This document shows, piece by piece, positions 47,117 to 57,683 of a stretch of 64,000 nt of DNA. The notes below the pieces were generated by a model. The model had not been told where the DNA came from. It saw only the letters and a list, made by a program, of their open reading frames with translations, and searched no databases. The translations under genes were made by a program, and so were the position numbers. Position 1 is the stretch's first letter; every line of letters begins with the position of its first letter. The stretch lies in contig CALNXK010000309.1 of the NCBI GenBank assembly GCA_942486035.1, forward strand, positions 139,501-203,500, given 5' to 3'. The DNA is from Porites lobata (taxonomy: Eukaryota; Cnidaria; Anthozoa; Scleractinia; Poritidae).

Positions 47117-47514
47117 CAGGGGCACCCAACGAGAATATAGTTCAAAACCACTTAAACATAGCATTGTTAAACGTATTTTACTATTTAAACGGTAGATATA
47201 GGCATATTTTTATCCCCTAAAAATTTTTCATCTGTTCGGATTTCCTAGCTGAAAGTCTAGTGATCCGAAAATTTTAGGGATCAAAACTTCCTTTTTCGAA
47301 AATTTCAGCCAGAAAAAAGGCTCCCGAAAATTCTAGGTGACCTTTTTAGGGTGAAAATCCGTTAAAAATAGGCAATTATACCATTTCTTAGATGTTCGAA
47401 AATCCTAGGAGAGGCAGGCAACCAAGAAATTTTACAACAAATGTTCGAAAATTCTAGATCTCAAATCGTCTTCCGAACAGATATTCTTCCGAAAATTGTC
47501 GTTGGGTGCCCCTG
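47117..47514. mobile_element. TIR element with 6-bp ACAATA duplication
   Basis: CAGGGGCACCCAACGA (left) and TCGTTGGGTGCCCCTG (right) are exact complements. ACAATA flanks both sides (47111-47116 and 47515-47520). The interior has many CGAAAATTCTAG-type motifs. It is immediately followed by a second MITE copy (47545-47870). Confidence 0.9.
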
Positions 47515-47544
47515 ACAATACGGTTTCGGTGTCCGGATTTTTTA

Positions 47545-47870
47545 GGGAGCTTAAGCAACGCACCGGACGACGGCGACGTCAATCAGAACGGCAAACTGCA
47601 AAAGGTTTAGATAAGCAAAACAACAATTTTGCATGTGCATCACGCTTGTTCGTACATTCCTTTGCCGTCGTTGCACGACTACGACTTGAAAGTGCCTTGT
47701 TTCGCGTTTTGTGGAGGACTTAAACACAAGACAACGATTTTCTTTTTCTCTTCCTGAACTTCGATCGATGCAGTCCTTTAGAATTCATCTTCAGAAAAAG
47801 TCGCCAACCTTTGTAGGATTGAACGAGGTGAAATAGACGCATTACAGTTTGAAACTAAGCGCAAATTCAC
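47545..47870. repeat. diverged relative of the 45278-45637 MITE
   Basis: Starts GGGAGCTTAAGCAACGCACC and shares ordered blocks with 45278-45637. The right end is degraded. A 75-codon open stretch here is repeat-derived. Confidence 0.65.
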
Positions 47871-48297
47871 TTTTTGGTGACCTTTAAGCCCTAAGAGTGA
47901 TCAGCATCAAATTTCTCCTTGTAATATCAATGCTTTTTAAGACACAGTGGTCATGAGAATTACGGACGTGATCACACGAGATGAATTTACTTGATATTTT
48001 ATCCACTTCTTCCCACTACTTCTGAGCAAATGAATAGGGGCAACAAATGAGAATTCAAATTTTGATCTTAGAATTTAAAGGGTTAAGCTCGAGTAGTCGG
48101 AAGGCCGATTCGTGTGAAAGGGAAGCGGTTTCAAAAATTTAGGAATCCCTGTGGACGTAGCGTAAACGATACGGTATCATACAAAAGAAAGGTACTTCTG
48201 AATTGTCAAATACGACTTCAGACATAAACGCAAAATGTAGAACCATCGTTACTCTTCGGTAACAGATCCGGTTAAACCCTCTCCCTTCTGTTGGGAA

Positions 48298-48557
48298 ATC
48301 CGGATTTCGGATTTTGCAAACGAACACGAAATCCGAAAACGGATTTCACCTCCGAGAAATCTGTCCTAAGGGTGGATTTCAATTAAGAAATCCAAATCCG
48401 GATTTCATGGATTTCCTTTTTGCCGTTCGATAGGAAATCCGAAAAAGGATTTGCAAAACTGTTCTCGTGAACAGCGGTGTTCTCTTTGTTAATTATGCGT
48501 GCGCGTGCAAGACCGCTGTTCTTAAGGACAGTTTTTCAAATCCTTTTCGGATTTTCC
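48298..48557. mobile_element. AAATCCGGATTT-rich element with hairpin MITE
   Basis: 48433-48557 folds on itself: GGAAATCCGAAAAAGGATTT...AACAGCGGT against ACCGCTGTTC...TTTTCGGATTTTCC. Bases 48298-48420 carry more GAAATCCG/CGGATTTC copies and look like a related or older unit. Confidence 0.7.
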
Positions 48558-48559
48558 AA

Positions 48560-50280
48560 GCGAAGGGTAAAAATGAAAATCCAAAAATAGATATCACAGC
48601 ATGATCTCAGGGTTAAAACTAAAGAACTGCATTCTTGATGTGAAAGGGACTGCATGTATTAAATTAACTAACGCTCGTAAAAGTGAGGGGGAGTCGTCCG
48701 CGATAGATGAATGACATTCCAGAACAAGTTCCACATTCAACTTTAGCAAGCAAAGGTAACATTAGGGTTACAGCTAATAAACTGATTTATTGAGAAGACT
48801 TTGTCTTTTTACCGAGTAACACAGCACATTTAATCATACGATGCACTTTAAGTGCTTAACAAATTCTTCCAACCATTCACTGTTTTCATGCCGGTACTTT
48901 TCTTCTATGAAAGAGACAATTAATGCAAATTTCTTCGTCCGTGTTCAAAAAAACTAACACAACTAAAACAGTAAGATATCTAACTTCTTGCGAGCAAGCC
49001 ATTACTAAGTTTAGTACCCCTAATTTGTAACAATTAAAACCACACCAATTTGAAGTTAAACAGCTTTGTAAAAAAGTTGTTAAGTATCCTTTTGTTTTAA
49101 ATTCAAACAAATTTATCTTCTTTTCCCATGGTTAAGACAGTCTGCTTCGTCGTCACCTTTCTTGGAACATATCTTATGAACAGGGCATAACCTATGCAAA
49201 TATCCCAGTCAGCCATAGAATGAACGCCAACCTACTTAAATAAAAATATCTACTCTTTTTAAATAATAATAAACTTTACATTGACTTTTGCAGGTTCTTA
49301 CAAAAAGCCTTAACTTACAATTTTATAACGCCATCTATCTTTTTTATAAAGCGCTTAAGCTTAAAAATAGCCTAGACAAAACCACTTAAATTTTACCATT
49401 AAAATTTCAGGAATATTTTCAGGATACTTCCTTTCATCAATACCAGGCCATAAAGGTGCTGAAGTTTTGCGACCTTTATGCATACAGGTCACAGGTAGCC
49501 AACGGAATCTCCTCATTTACTCAACAAAACGCCAACCTACTTCAACAAAAATATCTACTCTTTTTAAAAAATAATAAACGATGTTAAACGCCGGTTATTC
49601 CCCCATGGCCGATGCATAGCGCTAGGATAGAAGAGGGTTATATGCTTTTTTCTCAGGTAAGATAGATATCGATATTTACCACTAATCACCTTCCCCTAGG
49701 GGGATAGCTGTATACTGTACGATAACCAAGGACTCTGTCTCAACGACAGAATCTTTCCAAATACGTCAGAAGTATCTCATATGGTTGCCTCTATGATTCA
49801 ACTCATTTCAAACCACCACTGACATCTTAAGTCAAAGATACGCAATTTCCCTCCCACACCGCTTCCACATTTCTGAATTTCAACGGCAAACCGTGCGAAG
49901 CAAACAGATTTAAATTAACATCACAATGACTGAAGATAAGATCATACACTAACCCAGTAGGAGTCACAGCTGATTGTCCCACATGAAGCGCACTGTGGGG
50001 TCCAATCGCTGCATATCCACCATTGCCAACTTTAGTGTGGTATTCATTCTTAACTGTAACTTGTGCTGTTGTTACATACATTACTGAAACAACAAAATAG
50101 TGTCAGCTACAAACAGATTTTGATTCAAGTCAGGCTCGATTTTCACTGCTCTCTAAGGTCCGGTCTGGTTCCTCCTCTTTTCGAGGGGAAGAAACGCAGA
50201 CTTATTTTTCGAAAAAAGGCTGGAAATCTAGCTTAGTCATTGCAAATATATCGGCTGAGGCCAGTTTTTTAACCTGTGGG
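48560..50280. other. no supportable gene; one direct repeat
   Basis: A 50-bp direct repeat occurs at about 49226-49275 and 49530-49582 (ACGCCAACCTACTT, then AAAAATATCTACTCTTTTTA). Open stretches such as 49827-50081 (minus, 84 codons) lack motifs. Confidence 0.45.
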
Positions 50281-50288
50281 GTATTCAC

Positions 50289-50578
50289 TCATGACCGCGC
50301 TTGGCTGACTTCCAAATGCTCACCGAGATATGATACAGTTTTGGTACAGTGAGACAGGCCATCGCGTGATACATAGAGGTTTAATTCACAATTTTTAATC
50401 AATTCTCGTGCTTCTTGTGCCTTTGCAAAAAAATCAAGAAGTGCCACACACTAAATCTACTTACTATTAAAAAAATATCATTATTTCATAGGTTTAATGC
50501 AAGCCAATAATTAAACCAACTCGTGACAGGAATATCTCGGTGAGCATTCGGACGTCAGCCAAGCGTGGTCATTGCACG
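50289..50578. repeat. inverted repeat, about 50-bp arms
   Basis: GACCGCGCTTGGCTGACTTC...GCTCACCGAGATAT at the left is mirrored by ATATCTCGGTGAGC...GTCAGCCAAGCGTGGTC at the right, with several mismatches. Probably a MITE. Confidence 0.6.
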
Positions 50579-50759
50579 CGTGCTGAACAAGAATGCTGTA
50601 TAGTGACAGACTAGAAACAATAGACAACTCCCAAAGCACAAACTCAGCCAAAACGCTAAAAATCTTCAATGTTTGCTCAAGTTTGGGCTTATAGAAGATA
50701 ATGTCACAGTTTTTCAATGACCATGAAATTCAGAGTTCGGGTAGTTAGTTAATCATTTG

Positions 50760-51700
50760 TGGCCCTGAAAAAATTTGAAGGAAAAAAAACTACGAATTTT
50801 TAAGAAAATGCTTTTTTCGTGAGAAGGACTCTTAAACGTTGACAAACGTCAACAAATAGCGAAAACTATAATTTCTATATGTTTGCTTTGCTCGAAATCG
50901 CGCTCATTTACAAGGCCCTAATGCGTTTTGCTGACTTGCAAGGACCCATCTGTCATAACGATACCAAAAATAAAGAGATGAATCTCATAGTTTATTAGAT
51001 ATAATCCGTGTAAAGTTTGCTTATCGTTTTCGCATAAATTATGACCTAAATTTGGAAACCGCTGAATTTCTCGAATTGGGTCTTTGCGATTTTGGTGAAA
51101 CTCTGTTCAGCGCAAGGCACTAATGCGCACTATGTGTAGCCGAGAGATTTTCACGAAAAAATGCCGGCAACAGCAGATTTTCGACTCAGACCTCAAAGGG
51201 GCGTGGCATTATAACCACGTGACATTTACTCCGATCGCCAAAAATTTTATGTTATATTGTAGATTGGTCTATATGTTATCCATTTTATGTGTTAGACTTA
51301 CGATAAAAGTAAAGGTGGGGATACCAGAGAGCTTCAAAGTAGGATGGTACCCCCCCCCCCCCAAAAAAAAACTGGGTCGAGTCACCTTAAGAAGGCGAAA
51401 AACTACAACTGACTTTCTCGAATCCCGCGTTAACTGGCACCAAAACCGCATCATAAATTTCCTATAATTTTACCCTTAGTAACCCAAACCTTCCTGCTAA
51501 CCCCAAATGATATATTTTTTGCCCCAAGGTTATTTTTGTTATACTTCAACCCTATATAAATCGAACTAATTTTTAAAACTGTTGTAAACAATAATAAAAC
51601 ATACTCCAAAACAACCACTTGACAGAAAAGAATCAAATAAGACGCTCTAGGGACAATTCATACAAACTCTTAATATATTATTTAATATATACATTTTGTA
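50760..51700. other. no gene seen
   Basis: Contains a C run followed by an A run (51350-51371). No coding signal. Confidence 0.4.
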
Positions 51701-51713
51701 ACACTCATGTATA

Positions 51714-52423
51714 CAGTAAAAACCCGCAACTAAGAACCTAAAAATTAAGAACCTGTTAGCCTAAAATTGGTCATTTATACCCCTATAAACAAGAACCTAT
51801 TTAGCCTAAGAAATTTAAAACAGGTTCTTATTTTCTGAAATAATACTAGTACATTACAGCTGCATTGCAAGAATCATATTTGAAGCAAAGTAAGCAGATT
51901 GCCACTGTTGTAAAAATGTTTTTTTAAAGAAAAATGCGTGCAAGATATGTAGACTTACAAAGCATACTAACTACTTTTTCTCCAGAATTAAGAACCCATT
52001 TTAAGAACCTAAATAGTAACTAATTTACATTCGCATAAAAGCCACCTTATACCTTTTGATAGATAAGTTATGGGTGAAAAATTTTGCATAAGGCATAAGG
52101 TGGGCTGATAGAGAAAATTTGCCAGCGCCGCTGAAGGGGAGGAGGGTGGGGAAACTTGCTTGCCCGTTGTAGAGTAGACTTGCGAGAAGACGGTGAATTT
52201 GTTTGCTAAGGCGTATAAAAGGCCTAGGGAATTTCCCTGGGGACCGTAAAGGACCAATAGACTGCTTCCCGAGGGAGCACGCAGTAATCTAGTTGATTAA
52301 ATCGTCACGCGGCGGCTTTTATACGAATGAGAATAGCCTAAAATTCTGTTATCTACCATTTACATAAGAACCTGTTTAGGCTAACTCCTAAAAATGTAGG
52401 TTCTTAGTTGCGGGTTTTTACTG
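51714..52423. mobile_element. Tc1/mariner-like (pogo/Tigger-type) non-autonomous element, 710 bp
   Basis: The ends CAGTAAAAACCCGCAACTAA and their reverse complement are flanked by TA on both sides (51712-51713 and 52424-52425), as expected for Tc1/mariner. The TIR continues as AGAACCTA. No transposase remains. Confidence 0.85.
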
Positions 52424-52494
52424 TATTATTAATTAACTGGTGTAGTTATAATTAAATTTCGACCCTGCTTGTCGCCATAGGGCCGGCCTTCAGT

Positions 52495-52645
52495 ATAGGT
52501 CAGTGGTTAGAGCGTCCGAACTAAAACTCGGAGGGTCGTGAGTTCGATCTCACCCGGAGCTCGGAATTTTTTCTGAGCTTTCTGGTGCTAGAAAACTCCT
52601 TCTTCCAAACTATACTATTTCTGTGAAAATAAAGCTTTGATACTG
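52495..52645 (+). repeat. tRNA-derived SINE head
   Basis: GGTCAGTGGTTAGAGCGTCC (A box) and GTGAGTTCGATCTCAC (B box) have tRNA spacing. The anticodon loop is too long and the acceptor stem does not pair, so it is not a functional tRNA. The body ends just where the LINE fragment begins. Confidence 0.55.
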
Positions 52646-52653
52646 CTGTACAG

Positions 52654-54346
52654 TGGCTCTGAGTTTAATCACTTCAAGTCAGTATCATGTGATGAACTGT
52701 CTGATCTGGTTCCTACATCGACTTTGCATGCTAGATCCGATTCCCGCCTCAGTCCTCAAAAACTGTTATGATCTGCTTCTTCCGTTTATCACGAAGGTTG
52801 TGAACTGTTCTTTGCAGAACTCCACGTTGACCTCAGACATGAAACGAGCCAATGTTAGGCCCTCTCTCAAGAAACCATCACTTGATTACCAACTGTACAA
52901 GAATCACAGACCTATCTCCAACCTGATGTTTCTCTCCAACTGCTGCGAGGAGGTAGTCGCGAGTCAATTCATTTCCCATCTGCGAGAAAACAAACTTGAA
53001 GAAATCTTCCAATCCGCTTATAAAATGGGCCATAGCACTGAATCAGCACTGTTGCGAGTGCACTACGATGTGCTATGTGCATTAGATGATGGAAGGTGTG
53101 TGATGTTTGTACTGTTGGACATGTTGGCACCGTTCGACATAGTGGATCATGGCATCCTACTATCGCGTCTCTCCCAGTGCATTGGTGTTCAGGGCTCTGC
53201 CTACACTTGGTTTGAGTCTTACCTGTCCAGTCGTTCACAGTTCTTCCAAAACAGAGATATTAGTTCTTCTGATCGTCAACTGACCTGCGGTCTTCCCCAG
53301 GGGTCCGTGTTAGGCCCAGTCCTATACTTGGTCTATACCTCTCCTCTCGGAGCTATCCTGCGTCGCCATGGTGTCGGGTTTCACATGTACGCGGACGACA
53401 TGAAGACCGCTAAAATGGAGGACGTTGTGTCTGCGCGCACTAGGGTCGAAGTTTGTTTGCGTGAGCTGAACCAATACATGCTTTTAAACAATCTCCGGTT
53501 AAACAATGTTAAGACTAAACTCCTGGTTCTGCACGCTAAACATCGCCCTAAGCCACCATTAGATTCGATTATTGTGGGTGATACTACTTTGGAGCCCACA
53601 TCTAGCGCACGGAACATTGGTGCCGTCTTTGACGATATCATGAGTTTCGAGGAACACGTCAATGAACTATGCAGGACTGCTTTTTATCACATCAGAAACA
53701 TTAGTCGTATACGTCCATGTCTTAGTATTGACTCCACCAAAACACTAGTGCATGCATTAGTAACGTCTCGCTTAGATCATTGTAATTCGCTTCTCTATGG
53801 CCTAACCAATTATCTTATTCAGAGACTACAATATGTTATGAACGCGGCGGCCAAAGTGATCACTTGCAAGTGAAAGTTTGATCATGTCACACCACTACTT
53901 ATTGAGTTACACTGGCTCCCCGTCCGTCAGCGTATTGTTTTGAAGATCTTAATTGTACACCCTTAATACACTCCATGGTGCGACTCCAACGTACCTGACT
54001 GAGCTCATCAGTCCTTATGTTCCTTGGCGAGCTCTTAGGTCTGCTGACCAACTTCTGCTGGAGTAGCCAACGCACAAGCTCGATTGATTGGCTTGAGGGC
54101 TTTCTCAGTGTGCGCGCCTTACCTCTGGAACTCGCTTCTATTTGAGATTAAAAGCAGCGCATCTGTCTCTATCTTTAAAGCTAAGCTTAAGACCTATCTT
54201 TTTCGACAAGCATATTTTTAGGACTTTTAGACTTTCGAGTTTTTCGATTCTTAGGATTTTTTTTACATTTTTTAGTGTATAGATTATAATATATTTGACA
54301 CTGTAAAGCGCATTTGGGCGTTAGGAGAATGCGCTATAGAAATATA

Positions 54347-54384
<38 letters not shown>

Positions 54385-54385
54385 T
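52654..54385 (+). mobile_element. 5'-truncated L2/CR1-like LINE, inactive
   Basis: A 406-codon frame (52653-53873) encodes a reverse transcriptase: LDPIPASVLKNCYDLLLP, HRPISNLMFLSNCCEEVVAS, QSAYKMGHSTESALLRVHYD, FDIVDH (motif A; FD retained), GLPQGSVLGPVLYLVY (motif B) and YADD (53388-53399; motif C). Downstream the protein continues in broken frames: HWLPVRQRIVFKIL, a LHGATPTYL stretch, FKAKLKTYLFRQAYF (to about 54220). The 3' part has TGTAAAGCGCATTTGGGCGT, then an (ATT)n tail (54341-54384), typical of L2-type LINEs. The 5' part with the endonuclease is missing and a frameshift lies near 52735. Confidence 0.85.
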
Positions 54386-54389
54386 ACTC

Positions 54390-55660
54390 CACGGTAGCTA
54401 AGGTTACAGAGGCGCTGCTCCAGTTTTTAATAAATGCCTGATAAGGACAGGCACGACAGAGTTTTTGAACCATTTCTGTTGAGAAAACCAGTCAGATGTA
54501 AAGGAATTTTAAAGCTCTTCAACAGAATAACTGTTGCTGTATTTTGTCCAAAAAAGAATCGGCTGCGTCTTGTGGTTAAAACTTCAAAATACACTCTTGC
54601 TCGTTTTCAATTATTATTTTATATACTGAGGTAAAAAGGTAAAGGATTCTAATTCTACAAAGTCAACATTTGACTCGCAAACTTGAGGTCGACTGTGTGC
54701 TCATTTTGAACCCCTGTCTTTTCATCAGCGATCAGTGCTCCGTTCGACGGGTATTAGAGAGCTTTAAATTTGAGGACGAGTAAGAGCCGACGAGTTTTCC
54801 CTTAAAGTTTTTTCGCGTATTCTCGAAAAATATTCAAGCCGGAAAGCTTCATTGTACTATGTTTCACCTGAAACGTTTGTGCAGTTATTTTTATTGGAGA
54901 AGGTTTAGCACTCTCCCGTTCGCAAAATGATTAAACTTCTAAAATTTGATAACTTGTTCCGCCACTACGACATTCTCGCTAAAACTCCTTGTAGAATGGA
55001 GACGGCTATCACGTTTTCCCGCCAAAATGACGCTGGTTCACGCGCGATCACAACTCAGTATTGAGAAAATCTCGTAATCGTTGTGGTCCTTGAGCGCTTA
55101 CGGAAATTTTGGTGAAAAATTTCCGTCAAATGGTACTGGTATTTTTTGTGGCACCGAAAACAGGAACGGAATTGAGTTGTACCATTTACAAAATACCGGT
55201 AAATTTTTTCGCTTTCTCTCGACTTGAAGCATGGCACTGATAATCCAAACAAGTGGCACCACAAATTTCAGTCGTTTCAGTAAAAACGGGAAAAAGGTAA
55301 TATCTCGAAAGGTATTACCTTTTTTCCGGAAAAATTCCACCGGGATGAACAATTCCATTTGAATTCTCCCCGGAATTTCCTGTTTTTCCATAAAAATGGT
55401 AAGCCCTCCTAGTCTCAGAATCTAAAGCTCTCTCTCCTAACGCAAGACTCAGAAGACTGCCTAGGAAGTGCGCTTTTCTCACTCTCTAGCTTTACACTTT
55501 ACCCCTGGTCGCTTGTTTTTACTAGTTTAACAAAAGTTATATTAACAATCATTCTGTTTCTGAAATATTTCTCTTTTTCTGATTGGCTCAAATCCCCTGG
55601 ATGATTCTTGGATGAGTCGCTTGCTTACATACAAAACTGGAAAATAAAGCAGATTGAATT
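54390..55660. other. no supportable gene
   Basis: AT-rich with GGAATTTCC/GAAATTCC motifs around 55100-55390 that recall the interior of the 451-729 MITE. No coding signal. Confidence 0.4.
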
Positions 55661-55662
55661 TT

Positions 55663-55722
55663 GAAGGTGATTTATCACCTTCATGTATAAGGTTTATGAG
55701 ATTTATAAATCTCATAAACCTT
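55663..55722. repeat. two adjacent palindromes (20 bp and perfect 34 bp)
   Basis: 55663-55682 has GAAGGTGAT and its complement around TT. 55689-55722 is a perfect 34-bp palindrome (AAGGTTTATGAGATTTA and its complement). Only 6 bp separate them. They could form cruciforms or RNA hairpins; the origin is unclear. Confidence 0.9.
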
Positions 55723-55729
55723 GCACATA

Positions 55730-56925
55730 CGTTGTTGATTGTCTCTGTTCAATGACCGCACTATAAATACTAGAAACAAACTGAACACTCCTTCGAACAA
55801 AAAACATAGTTGCCTGTGAAAGCACATGATCTGCAAGTCATGCAAGCCCGAAAGGGCTGATTGGTAAGCAACAGAAAACGCGCAGTCCAACCAATCGCAG
55901 CGAAGAAAAACAAATTGATTAAAAACTAAGTTCCCAAAACATTGAATGAGTAATATAATAATCATTGCTTTCTAGTTTTCGTATGATGTGAAGAATCCGG
56001 CTGATCACAATCACTTGATCTTCATAATTGTTCAGATATACTCACCCTCATCCAATAATTAATAATTGTTTCAGTGTTGAGATAACACGTTTAAGAGCCT
56101 TTTTAAACCACGTTACGTCGAGCACATGGGTGAAAATTAATTACACACCCATGGTAGAGTACCCATCCAATCGTATGAAAATAAAAAGTATGGAGAAAAG
56201 TATGATTTTAGGTTTGTCTGTACTTCTTCATTGTGGCCCTTCGCCCACCTTATATATTGCAAATCGATTTGGAATTTAGAAATGTTAGATTTTTAAGAGA
56301 GATGAAAACTGACGTGGTGGAAGACGACCCGCTAAAAAATGTAACATTCACATCATGCAGTTGAAGAGCTGAGAGACTAAAAAGAGAGGAAAAAATTGCA
56401 TTGACTCAAATCACAGCCCTTTTTTTCTGAATCTTCCCGAACGGAATGGCAAGGACCATTTAATTTTCCCACCAGAGTTAAGTGTTCCCATGGAAATGAT
56501 AACTACCCATGGGAACGCGACCTCTGGGTATAAGTGGATAAAATCCTCTCGACGAGCAAGAGCCAATCAAAAACTCAACTCATATTTGGTTCGTCGCCTA
56601 CAGGATTCGAACCCAGGCCTCATTGACAGCAATGCTCGCCACAAATATTGACTTTTCTTTTTATGTCACACCTTACTTTCCATGTATCACTTTCTTTTGC
56701 TCCAATAAATCTCTATCGTAATACTGCAGGTCACGCTCTTTTCATGCGTAAATGAACACGCAGTCTTCCTGATGAGAAAACAGGCAGGGCAACGGTCAAT
56801 TATCTTTGCCACTCACGCAGCCTCCTAAGGTTGAGCAGTAGTAATAATTTAGCTAATACACTTTAAAATTCTCCCCGAATTTTTTCTCAAATAAATACAC
56901 CAAAACCATAGTTAATCATAGTTAA
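55730..56925. other. no supportable gene
   Basis: Open stretches such as 56028-56279 lack motifs. No clear repeat unit was recognised. Confidence 0.4.
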
Positions 56926-56928
56926 ATA

Positions 56929-57208
56929 GGGAGGCTGCGTGGCCGAGTGGTCAGCGAGTCGGACTCGCAATCCGGCGGTCCCGGCCAGTTCTAGTCCCGC
57001 TTTGGGCTCTTGCTGGATTTGTTCTCGTCGTCCTGAGTTCAAATCCTCGGCCACGCTTGTAAATAGCCCACTAGCTGTCTCCTGCCAGTTGGGGTTTTAA
57101 ATCCTGTTATGTTGTATTTGAATTATTTGTTTCCTAAGTACTTACTGATTGTAAAGCGCTTTGGATCACTAAGAGAAAAGCGCTATATAAGTGTATATTA
57201 TTATTAAA
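56929..57208 (+). mobile_element. tRNA-headed SINE with LINE-like 3' tail
   Basis: The head GCGTGGCCGAGTGGTCAGCG is a Leu/Ser-type tRNA A box, and GAGTTCAAATCCTCGGCCAC is a B box with the complementary acceptor end. The body ends TGTAAAGCGCTTTGGATCAC, GCGCTATATAAG and (ATT)n. That tail matches the form of the 3' end of the LINE at 52654-54385 (TGTAAAGCGCATTTGGGCG...GCGCTATAGAAAT, ATT repeats), as expected for a SINE mobilised by an L2-type LINE. Confidence 0.8.
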
Positions 57209-57683
57209 TCTCCCATGAAGAACTTCAAGAACTCACAAACAGACAAATGAATTGTTTTTAAAACACTCGGCGATTCTTTCAGAATAATTACGAGATAATA
57301 GGAAAGCATGTGGCGAAAAAAATCGAACAGAACAGGTTTATCTTATCAATAATTAATCTTAATGGGCAAAGTGAAAATTTATGGGACAAAATCTGTTAAA
57401 AATATATCCACAGCGTGGGTTTTGCTATAAATTTTATCCATCTCTCGATTTTCCACCCGAGTGTGTGACTTGTTTTAACTTTTTCACATAAAAACCCAAA
57501 GGCTTGGTTTTTGCCATGACTGAAAGAATACGACTTGAGTTAACTTGAATTGCGAATAGAGTTTTAAATTATGTTCAAAAAAATTCTCTGATAAAATATT
57601 TATAAATTTTCGATTTACCGCAGAAAAAAGAATGTCGCCCTTTTGATAGCCACTTGTTAAAGGCGAACTGAAATTCTACGGCG

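Noticed and set aside
52498..52570. Functional tRNA gene
   Set aside because: A and B boxes are present but the acceptor stem does not pair and the anticodon loop is too long; it is a SINE head.
56935..57056. Functional tRNA-Leu/Ser gene
   Set aside because: A and B boxes are about 100 bp apart with extra sequence between them, and a SINE body and (ATT)n tail follow.
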